From Planktothrix tepida PCC 9214 (GTDB lineage Bacteria > Cyanobacteriota > Cyanobacteriia > Cyanobacteriales > Microcoleaceae): a stretch of DNA of 58,295 nt. The notes below the pieces were generated by a model that was not told the DNA's origin, ran no database searches, and saw nothing but the letters and a program-made list of their open reading frames with translations. Position 1 is the first letter of the stretch; every line of letters starts with the position of its first letter. The position numbers and the translations under genes are program-made. The stretch spans positions 235,262-293,556 of the forward strand of contig NZ_LN889815.1 of NCBI RefSeq assembly GCF_900009145.1, in the 5' to 3' direction. Shown here in pieces: positions 33,201 through 40,169 of this stretch.

Positions 33201-35407
33201 ATCTGAACCCGCAGTGGGAATATTTCTGCAATACCCCAGTTAACGCAGGCTTTTGCTGCTTTAAAAATTAACTTAGAGTTTTCTATCAAAGCTTCTTGAT
33301 TCTGCGCTAAAAGCCAACGCCAAACAGGTTCCCACAAATATACTTTTGGAGTTCCAATTGTACGTTCGTGTGACATAAGTCTTTCGCTTGCCGACATTGA
33401 TCGCAACACTCCGAAGTAATCAGGCGTCGGCTCAGTTGCGATCGCTAGAAGGCGAGAGATGAGACGCTGGATGAAAAAAGGAAGGTGTTCGCCGGAACAG
33501 CCTTGCAGAACTGAGCTTGGCTTTTTGCTCAAGATCGCGCCATCGAGAAGCAAGTCAATAAGCTGTAAATAATTACCTTTCTTTGCTTCTTGAAGCAATT
33601 CCTGCCATGTTTCAGTCTCTTCTGATTCCATCGCAAGATACAAAGCAAACCAGCGCAAAGGCTGCGACCAGAGAGGATTTCCCGACTTCGCAGCAAGCTC
33701 ACTAGCTTCTAGCTCACGACGTTTCCCCAGAAGGTAGCGAAACCTTGCACAATCTCCTACAAAACGGTGTGTGACAGCTACTTTTTCTTCTACAACTCGA
33801 AGACAGTCTCGTCGCACCAGAATATATAGGGTTTTGGATTCAATCCCAGAGTCATAAAGAGACAGATCGGGAGTAAATTTATCGGCTAATGAAATGGCTG
33901 TTTTAATTAAGACACGACCTTCTTCACTAGCTTCGTGGCTATCCCCCACATGAGAGCGCCAGAACCAAGCGAGTAGGTCTAAGTCATTTTTGAAGGATGA
34001 AATATTATTGATATTATCCCGTTGAACGCTACTAATCAGCCAGTCAAGAAGCTTAAGGTTTAAAGCAGGGCCAAACTCATCAGCGCGTTGAACAAGGCTC
34101 GCAACGTCGCCTGGTAAAGTATTCGATGACTGAAGATCGTTAATAGGTAGTTGTGGTAACTTAACAACATCAATAGAAAGTTCTGCGCCAAGTCGAGCAG
34201 CAATTTTGTCACGAACTCGGCGTTCAGCATCTAAATGGGCCACTAGAACAAAGCGCACATCAGATGTTTCCCTAACCAAAGCATTTTGAAGAAGGTTAAG
34301 TACACAATCAAAGCTTTGCTCATTGACATCACTCAGATCATCTATGATGATGATCGGCTTTTCAATTACTTGAGCTGTTAAGAGTTCATCAATACGTCTT
34401 GTATCTCTGCTAGATGTAGAGTCTGAGGTTTCTGTGAAGGCAATAATATCAGATGGATGGAGAAACAAGCACGTATAATCTTGAAAGCTTGTTTGCATAG
34501 CCAGCTTGCAAAGTGCTGATTTTCCAGATCCAGATGAACCGATGAGAAGGGTGATCCGCTTCGTGATTACAGATGCTCGTAACTCTGAGAGTAAATCTGT
34601 TCTAGGTAGAGACAGACTGCCACCAAGTGTATGTCGAACAGCACCAAGTTGATAGTCCGATCGGCTGAATAATCTTGCCTGTGTTGCTCGGAACGCTTCC
34701 AAGCTTTTATCATTTATGAGTTCCCACCATATAAGAGCGCTTATACGCTCAGGAGATAAGCCTGAACCAAGTTGAAGAAGATAGTAGCCTAACCATCGCC
34801 CAATAGTTGTCTCCGTATCTTCATCCCGTGAAAGATTTTCTAACTCTGCCGTTAAGTCTAATCTTGGGTCGGAAACAAGCTCATAACTGACACAAGTTTT
34901 GAATGTATCAAGCCTTTGTGCTTGATCTTGTCTTAATGTAGGGTTCCATTCTTTAATAACTTTATTAGGATTCCTATTATCCTCAAACTTTCCAGAGATT
35001 TTGAACCGTAAGTGTTCTACCAACTCTGGTGTAAGTTCAGAAGCAAGATTAAAAATTTCCCAAAGTTCTGCAAGCGCTTCACGAATCGCCTTGCCTGAAA
35101 GAGTTTTTTTGACTTGTGTTATAGTGACGAATTTACCTGCTTCAGTAATGTCTGAAATGGCTTCTGCGAGAATTTTATGGGCTGTATTCCGGTCTTGCCG
35201 CTCGGCTTCAGAAGCTTCTTTCCATTTACGAACTATTTTCAGTAGTGTCAACAGGAATTGGTGATCGAATCCGCTCAAAGCCTCTAAACCACCCTTTGCT
35301 TGCTTAGGATGAGTTTCCTGCCAAGCACTCCTTAACTCATCTAACTGAGAGAGCAGGCTGAGTTCGGAGGCTGTTACATTCGCGCTTGTTGTTTCATTAT
35401 TAACCAT
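30278..35407 (-). CDS. STAND-type NTPase with nuclease-like N-terminus (predicted antiphage protein)
   Basis: A 1709-residue protein. The N-terminal domain (about 35-150) starts GGLEALSGFDHQFLLTLLK and carries ITQVKKT (Q98, K100), the pattern of Cap4/DUF4297-type PD-(D/E)XK nucleases. The NTPase domain has Walker A GSSGSGKSAL (290-299) and Walker B IIIIDDLSD (352-360). The remaining about 1200 residues are helical, probably repeats that sense a ligand. This tripartite plan (effector, NTPase, large sensor) is that of Avs and related STAND defence proteins, which oligomerise on binding a phage protein. No recognisable partner gene adjoins. A 78-base tandem duplication lies in the sensor region. 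The nuclease assignment is the weakest part. Confidence 0.7.
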   Translation of the reverse strand: MVNNETTSANVTASELSLLSQLDELRSAWQETHPKQAKGGLEALSGFDHQFLLTLLKIVRKWKEASEAERQDRNTAHKILAEAISDITEAGKFVTITQVKKTLSGKAIREALAELWEIFNLASELTPELVEHLRFKISGKFEDNRNPNKVIKEWNPTLRQDQAQRLDTFKTCVSYELVSDPRLDLTAELENLSRDEDTETTIGRWLGYYLLQLGSGLSPERISALIWWELINDKSLEAFRATQARLFSRSDYQLGAVRHTLGGSLSLPRTDLLSELRASVITKRITLLIGSSGSGKSALCKLAMQTSFQDYTCLFLHPSDIIAFTETSDSTSSRDTRRIDELLTAQVIEKPIIIIDDLSDVNEQSFDCVLNLLQNALVRETSDVRFVLVAHLDAERRVRDKIAARLGAELSIDVVKLPQLPINDLQSSNTLPGDVASLVQRADEFGPALNLKLLDWLISSVQRDNINNISSFKNDLDLLAWFWRSHVGDSHEASEEGRVLIKTAISLADKFTPDLSLYDSGIESKTLYILVRRDCLRVVEEKVAVTHRFVGDCARFRYLLGKRRELEASELAAKSGNPLWSQPLRWFALYLAMESEETETWQELLQEAKKGNYLQLIDLLLDGAILSKKPSSVLQGCSGEHLPFFIQRLISRLLAIATEPTPDYFGVLRSMSASERLMSHERTIGTPKVYLWEPVWRWLLAQNQEALIENSKLIFKAAKACVNWGIAEIFPLRVQIAELIIDLAHRVLLPDPDQEKWYSLHDSSSAEVNDQFRKFMVSQGGIYLCAVICINPQLGAELLLALTISPPYYRYEFERSSNLLDDNLGTEGYYEIDVCTFKFLPLLYLLEINEPFAVDVIATLCNVATDYWHEHHWAKNQLEGMQKTDTDGITLLVGENRKHFKGGRHALYWHRQSNIVACFLMTLEGWLYSRPTKAALENSISIIFERADTVAMIGVLISLAKCDSTLLKGSLLPLLSSLQLLIWLEFDQIGEGQNWAFDFDSFRAKTKLSQEEYQELLGFHLLSHRKIPLLDIILRMWLKEDIPSNTKSQIWEDWDNNQLNLIPEVSQHRALKIRALFEHNNCLLEEDEYGNQNFRFVDALAEDTEVDAKSEEDEHETQSFPFVGTLPEDTEVDAKSKSMLWNLQHFQIVMMCRKILDGELQKTPELHRDFITLLISEEQLTSLQERLEKKAFLDTAWAMIAVVLEPPSNEMNQDSDNYITHYPSDFSNLPISLDISNRCQNYIGAEAFIAHAAPKLLRRCESETLLRASAFRCLIGVCNCNTSAFMRSWIREYGLDHTLTQEIINVTFWIARLIALTHIISYNQAILEQDTHLVPLITPPEIIDRIIRLSNGEHPEIQEAWSNLQSQFVTKTTPELSIIDAFKWTPELLILCLEIVFPRLKYESCNFNNCFDWNFLTAVLIPILEIQLDNTQIQDFITALCHKVLFTLICQREVVYLYYKNYQRENGSSPVHTRLYQDQYQLLNTVIESNPTEVAARINILIEALKSIGLVDCIVLNDVVHILSHCIVKWSSSNIIDNSFRSHIASTVGEYLFKLKNQEDSNLRFLGKTRDIWEKLIDLLWKWSQNNIEKATQADQWLVNFFSRFHDVLLPDRVLRIKLYRIGKSTDYKQFRRLLFTTLVQNQDHLPSRRNDESKLLVQVLAELWDSDRKWIIDRQARLQDLKTILEQLQEIDAVGARRLADQIADSLV
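32001..32156. repeat. Tandem duplication of 78 bases inside the STAND gene
   Basis: Two consecutive 78-base units (32001-32078 and 32079-32156) encode 26 residues each, with matching ends EDTEVDAKSEED-type sequence. The reading frame is kept. It adds an acidic, probably flexible loop to the helical sensor region. Confidence 0.8.
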
Positions 35408-35841
35408 GCCTAATCCTAACTTTTCCTATAAATATTTTTTGTATATACTTTCGGACTTAAAGAGCGGCTACCACCGCTCATAGAAAAAATCCTCAACTTA
35501 AACCATATCTATATATGTATGGTCAGCCTAAATTCGCTCATCGAAGTCCATATTCTCCCATTGTGCAATCGCTCTACCCAGCCTGTCTATCAAATCCGTC
35601 GCAGTGCTACTGGGACGCACGAACGGGTATTGATCTTCCTCTTCAAACAGAACCCAACTAGCGATGGCGTAGCCGCCTGCCAAGGCATCGCATCAACCTT
35701 AAGTCCCATTTCAACCCCCTCAAAAACACTACCAACGGTTAACACCTGACCCAGTTTAAACCTGTTAACGCTTAGATAGCCCCATCATACCTTTCCAACA
35801 ATTCCAACTCTAACCCTTCAACGATTAGGAGAAATCAACTT
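35408..35841. other. Noncoding interval between the STAND and RNA polymerase-like genes
   Basis: The region separates two divergent genes and should hold both promoters. It contains a fragment of a minus-strand coding sequence (35528-35692, listed separately), including a HIP-like block around 35660-35692 (GCGATGGCGTAGCCGCCTGC). AGGAG lies before the ATG at 35842. No other structure is evident. Confidence 0.4.
35528..35692 (-). pseudogene. C-terminal fragment of an unidentified protein
   Basis: The minus strand reads ALAGGYAIASWVLFEEEDQY, then PFVRPSSTATDLIDRLGRAI and QWENMDFDERI before a stop at 35528-35530. It looks like genuine coding sequence but has no start. A plausible upstream continuation (SVFEGVEMGLKVDA, around 35700-35750) is in another frame, as if the palindromic GC-rich block had inserted and shifted it. 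The family is not identified. Confidence 0.35.
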
Positions 35842-38800
35842 ATGGTCACTACAACTGTTACCGAAGAAGGACTCAAAATTCCTGTCTTTGATGCTGCTTA
35901 TACAGATGCCAAAGGACGCAATGTAGGACAATTTTATAATAACCCAGAAATCCTGCGACACTCAATTCTGCAAGCAATGTTTGAACCAGAGGAACTAACA
36001 TCATTAATGATTGTCAAACTTGATAAATCCAATCCAGATCCTCGCCAACTCCGCCCCAGTATTCATGATCCAGAAGATAGCATCAAACGACGCATGATCT
36101 TTCAATCTGGAAACAGTTATTACTTCGGTGATGAAACCCTAGCTAAAAAGATAGGAGACTTATTCATAACCGAAAAAGATACGGCCTGTCGCTACGGTTC
36201 TCTTCTCGTTAGCACTTGTATGTCCGGTGTGTCAAACTGTGATACAAATTTACGAGTAAAAATTGTTGATTTCACCGACCCCCAATATGCACAATATCGA
36301 ACTGGAGATTGTCACGGTGTTATCAGTTCTGAATTACTGAAAAGCATCGGAGGGGAGAAAAATCGAGCCAGTCAATTTCGTTTTGCTTGGCTACGGAGTT
36401 GGAATGCAGAAAATTCGGAATCCACACCTGAAGTGAGCTTTTTAGCAAAAGGAACCCTCCGTCCTGATGATCATTTACTTCACTCATTAACTGATTCCGA
36501 AGGCAATCAACCCCAACTTATTTTAGATCGTTCTAGCATTAAAGGCATCAACAAAAAACAACTCAAAGACCTGATTCCTTGTGGCGATTATGAGTTACCG
36601 AAAGCCATCCTGGGGAATCGAAAAAACAGTCAAATTGGCATCACTCAAACCAGTTGGCAATCTACCGGAGTTTGGTTCGATGAAGAAGCTCAAAGACAAG
36701 ACTTAGTACCCGCCGCTAAAGCTGAAGCTCAACGACTCGCAACCTTGCAACGTGATCCAATGAAATTGCGCCAAGCGATGATTGAAGATCATGACCGACG
36801 TGAAGCTTTTCTAGCTCGTTTGAACGAAAGAAAACTTCAAGAACAACAGGATAAACTTCCTAGAAATTGTGATGATGAAATCACCGTTGATCATGAAGAT
36901 AATTCTGAAGAGCAAAAGCGGGAAAGACAAGATATTCAGATGCTAAAAGCCGATAAATTGGGATTAATGATTGGAAGTCCTGAATTTACGAATATGGCTC
37001 AACGCTGGTTAGCCTCTAAATGGCGAAATCTAGCCACTAGAGGCGCTTTAGCGATGACTTCAGCAATGGCTTTACCTTGTGAAGATTTACCCAGAGGCAT
37101 TGTTTGTGCTAATCATCTCGAAGAAGGAGACTGTATTCAAGGACGATTTCCCATTCTCAATAAAGATGGTTTGAGAAAATACCAAAATATCCATGCCAAA
37201 AACCTTGAAACTGTTCCTGAAGAAATTCGCACGATTATGGCAAAAATTAAAGGGGTAATTTGGTTTAATCCTAAAGATTTAGAAAAATTCCACCAAGGGG
37301 ATTTTGATGGAGATGAACCCTTTGGAATTGAATCGAGAAAAATTCCCCATATTGCTCAACAAATCTTACCTGCACAAGAGGGATTATTTGACTTTGGGGA
37401 AGTGATTCAAGCTGAGAAAGTTCCTTATACCCAAGCTCGATATCGAGAAGATGACCTTGAAGTTTTAGAAGGTAAAGTGAAAGCAGGCGATCGCAAATTC
37501 ACCACCCTCGAACAAATTGGTGTAGCCAGTTCTCAAAATGAAGTCGGACTTGTGGCTTTAGCCATTGGTAAAGTTGCGGCTGCACTTCCGAACTCTGGAG
37601 AAGATGAAAAGCTATTTCTTAAACAGCAAAAGCGGTTCATCTCAGCTTTGAGTATTATGGAACAATACGAAGTTGATTACCAGAAAAATTCCTTACGGGG
37701 TAAAGATGCCAAAGAAGTCAAAGCGAAAACAGGTTTAAACCCCGATACTTTACTAGAAAAAGTTGATGAATGGTGCGAAAAACACAAAAGCTGTACTTAC
37801 TTTTTCCAGTATAAAGGAGATGACCGACTTTATAAACAATTTCCCCTGCCCGCCGATTTTCCTAATGCTGTTTATATTTTAGCTAAGGAAGCGGTGAACC
37901 CGTATTGGGAACAAACGCGGCTTGTTTGCCGAAACCGAGATGAATTTCAACATATTCTTCCCCCAATTCCCGCTTATCTTATTGTCTCAAAAGAACATCG
38001 TAAACAGCTAGATGCAGCAGGGATTGAATACGAAAAAGAAGGCAGTCAATTGCACGTTCCTTACGCCTACAAAGATACTTTAATCGGCAACGAAATTGAG
38101 TATCGTCCTAGCCCAGAAAATGACCTTAATTGGGAAGAAAACGAATTGCAGTGGGCAAAAGATTTAGTGCAACGCTTTCAAGAAGACAAAACGATTATCT
38201 ACGAACGCACAGGCAATGATATTAAAATGCGAAAGGAGGAAATCGGCAAACTTTATGACAGTTATCGGGTTGAAATTGATGAAATTTGGGATACCCCTGA
38301 ACGGAAAACCAGAGCCGCTCATGCCCTGTTCCAAGCCACCCACACTTGTGATAACCTCAGCAAACACCGGACAGTCGGTCAAAAGGTAGCCGAGGAACTA
38401 GAAATTACTTTTTCCTTACAACAAGACTATGAGTTACTCCACGAAGCGTTGCCACAAGATGTTTATGTCCTGCAAGTTCCTTTCAAGAAAGTGAAAACTC
38501 AAGACGGCCGTAGTATTGACCTTCCTAACCAATGGAAAGATTCACTGGATAGAAAAGGCATTGAATACGAAGCCACTGCTCATCACGAATTACCCTTAGT
38601 TGAATTTGCCTTTAAAGATTTACCCCAGAACATGGTGGCGAAACTTGATGCTAAATACGGAGATAACTCTAATCACCATATCGATCCTGACGCTTTGAAA
38701 GTTACAAATTACTCTGGTAATGAAACCCGATTGCTCATTGTACCTCCGGTTGATTGTCGCTGGATTGAATCTCAAGATAAAGCGGGTCGAGGCGCGCTGG

Positions 38801-39651
38801 TCTATAAACTATTTATGGATGAAATTTGCCATGCGTTGTCTAATTATCAGGTTAACCAAATTGAAGTTGTTAATGTCAAACATCCTGATAACGACTACTC
38901 CCAGGAAGATTTCTGCAAGTCTAAATGGAAAGACCGGACTGTGGCTCTGCAAGTCGGAACCCTAGACTTACCTCCTACTCACGAGAAATATTACCGATTT
39001 CAAGGCACTCCTATTATTCAACTTGACGGGAAAAAATTGGGAACCTTCTCCCCCGATAGTCCAAAGTTGCCCCCTGGAACCACGTTTGAAGCAACGATAA
39101 CGCTGAATCAAACTGGCAGATCGCTGATGTTGAAGGTTGATTCAGAATCAATTCAATTGCCTCAAACCCAATTGCCACCCATTGATTCCCCTGAACCTTC
39201 TCACCGTTTTGTTTCCATCGTTAACAATGGGAGTCAAAAACCCGCTTTAAAACCAGAAATAACAGGGAATAACGGAAAGTACAGTCCCACGCCTGCTAAC
39301 ACTGACCACTGGCGGCTTTCTCTCCAAGATCTGCTGTTTAGCGTTGTGTCAGACACATACCAACAACGACAAGCGCAACTTCCTCCCGATGGCACCCAGC
39401 ACTTCAAGTTTGGGGACAACCAATGGACAGCTTATGTGCAACCCAACGGGGATTGCTTTGTCAGAAACGAGTCTAAGCGCACCGTGTTTAAAGCCAACGT
39501 TCATACCGGAGAGGTTCAAATTCCCTTGACAGAAAAAGCGGCAACTCGTTTCCAAGACATGATTATGGCGCGAGAGAAAGCGTTATCCCAACCTCAAACA
39601 ACTGTCATGTCTACGTCAGAATCAAAACCGAAAGAATTAGAACTGGTTTAG
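35842..39651 (+). CDS. Two-barrel (DPBB) RNA polymerase-like protein
   Basis: A 1269-residue protein with the hallmark of the double-psi beta-barrel RNA polymerases: DFDGD at residues 487-491 (HQGDFDGDEPFGIES). Before it, GDCIQGRFPILNKDG (R435) and IKGVIWFNPKDL match the barrel that precedes the catalytic loop. After it, SSQNEVGLVALAIGKVAA (about 564-580) and YEVDYQKNS (K615) correspond to the NLG and VDxxKTG motifs of QDE-1/eukaryotic RNA-dependent RNA polymerases. I know of YonO-like phage polymerases as the nearest bacterial analogues. The remaining regions are unassigned. It could be a plasmid primase, transcriptase or RNA-copying enzyme. Likely cytoplasmic. The family is inferred from motifs; the activity is unknown. 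Confidence 0.65.
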   Translation: MVTTTVTEEGLKIPVFDAAYTDAKGRNVGQFYNNPEILRHSILQAMFEPEELTSLMIVKLDKSNPDPRQLRPSIHDPEDSIKRRMIFQSGNSYYFGDETLAKKIGDLFITEKDTACRYGSLLVSTCMSGVSNCDTNLRVKIVDFTDPQYAQYRTGDCHGVISSELLKSIGGEKNRASQFRFAWLRSWNAENSESTPEVSFLAKGTLRPDDHLLHSLTDSEGNQPQLILDRSSIKGINKKQLKDLIPCGDYELPKAILGNRKNSQIGITQTSWQSTGVWFDEEAQRQDLVPAAKAEAQRLATLQRDPMKLRQAMIEDHDRREAFLARLNERKLQEQQDKLPRNCDDEITVDHEDNSEEQKRERQDIQMLKADKLGLMIGSPEFTNMAQRWLASKWRNLATRGALAMTSAMALPCEDLPRGIVCANHLEEGDCIQGRFPILNKDGLRKYQNIHAKNLETVPEEIRTIMAKIKGVIWFNPKDLEKFHQGDFDGDEPFGIESRKIPHIAQQILPAQEGLFDFGEVIQAEKVPYTQARYREDDLEVLEGKVKAGDRKFTTLEQIGVASSQNEVGLVALAIGKVAAALPNSGEDEKLFLKQQKRFISALSIMEQYEVDYQKNSLRGKDAKEVKAKTGLNPDTLLEKVDEWCEKHKSCTYFFQYKGDDRLYKQFPLPADFPNAVYILAKEAVNPYWEQTRLVCRNRDEFQHILPPIPAYLIVSKEHRKQLDAAGIEYEKEGSQLHVPYAYKDTLIGNEIEYRPSPENDLNWEENELQWAKDLVQRFQEDKTIIYERTGNDIKMRKEEIGKLYDSYRVEIDEIWDTPERKTRAAHALFQATHTCDNLSKHRTVGQKVAEELEITFSLQQDYELLHEALPQDVYVLQVPFKKVKTQDGRSIDLPNQWKDSLDRKGIEYEATAHHELPLVEFAFKDLPQNMVAKLDAKYGDNSNHHIDPDALKVTNYSGNETRLLIVPPVDCRWIESQDKAGRGALVYKLFMDEICHALSNYQVNQIEVVNVKHPDNDYSQEDFCKSKWKDRTVALQVGTLDLPPTHEKYYRFQGTPIIQLDGKKLGTFSPDSPKLPPGTTFEATITLNQTGRSLMLKVDSESIQLPQTQLPPIDSPEPSHRFVSIVNNGSQKPALKPEITGNNGKYSPTPANTDHWRLSLQDLLFSVVSDTYQQRQAQLPPDGTQHFKFGDNQWTAYVQPNGDCFVRNESKRTVFKANVHTGEVQIPLTEKAATRFQDMIMAREKALSQPQTTVMSTSESKPKELELV

Positions 39652-39684
39652 TTGAATCGAGAGGGTTGGAGATCTTAAGGCGAG

Positions 39685-39727
39685 CGCACAGGAGTCAATG
39701 GAAAATTTTCCATTGGCTCTTGTTACA
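39685..39727. repeat. Exact 43-base repeat, copy 1 (with 20-bp palindrome)
   Basis: Identical over 43 bases to 44823-44865. It contains the perfect palindrome CAATGGAAAATTTTCCATTG (39696-39715). The inner 18 bases also occur in the relaxase gene at 13089-13106. The repeat includes an AGGAG ribosome-binding sequence and the first ten codons of the small frame below. Confidence 0.9.
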
Positions 39728-39859
39728 GATGCTCCATCCGACCTTCGGGCGATCGCCTCCAATATTCAACCTTGTTTCCCTCTATGGTTTCACTCTGAAC
39801 TGGAGAAAAGGGCTAAACAAGGCGGGATTCTGTGTGGAAGTAGAATAATCAGTCAATAG
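39698..39859 (+). CDS. Possible small protein of 53 residues
   Basis: ATG 39698, preceded by CAGGAGTCA as a ribosome-binding site, runs to TAG 39859. The product begins MENFPLALVTDAPSDLRAIA and ends CGSRIISQ. Codon use and composition look coding. The same first ten codons, with the same ribosome-binding site, occur at 44836, where the frame then diverges and ends after 36 codons. It might be a remnant of an unknown short gene that spread with the repeat. Confidence 0.3.
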   Translation: MENFPLALVTDAPSDLRAIASNIQPCFPLWFHSELEKRAKQGGILCGSRIISQ

Positions 39860-40169
39860 CGTAGTTTTACTGATATTTTAAAATCTGACTTTCTCTAAAT
39901 TTCCGTAAAAATACTCTTGGTTAATTATTCCTAAAGATTTACAGTAATAGATAAGTTCCCGCTACATATTACATATTTCTTGTTTGCAATTGTATGTATT
40001 AAATTGCTTTAATGTCTTTTATAGCAAGAAATTAAATCATACAAGTAATGCAAACAATGGTAACAACTACAAAATTGAGTTGTAACTTCTTATGAGGGTA
40101 AAAAATTATAATTTTACCTCAAAAACACTTAAATAAAACTATCAATTAGTGCAAAATTAAAGGAGAACA
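39860..40169. other. AT-rich noncoding interval upstream of the WD40 gene
   Basis: About 310 AT-rich bases. No gene, hairpin or repeat beyond low-complexity stretches is seen. A good ribosome-binding site (AAAGGAG) sits before ATG 40170. The promoter of the WD40 gene should be here. Confidence 0.4.

Noticed and set aside
35519-35749. A plus-strand 76-codon gene between the STAND and polymerase-like genes
   Set aside because: The minus strand gives the more protein-like reading (PFVRPSSTATDLIDRL), and the plus frame runs through a repeat block.
39666-39848. A 60-codon plus-strand gene overlapping the 43-base repeat
   Set aside because: It has no ribosome-binding site; the frame from ATG 39698 has one and reads more like a protein.
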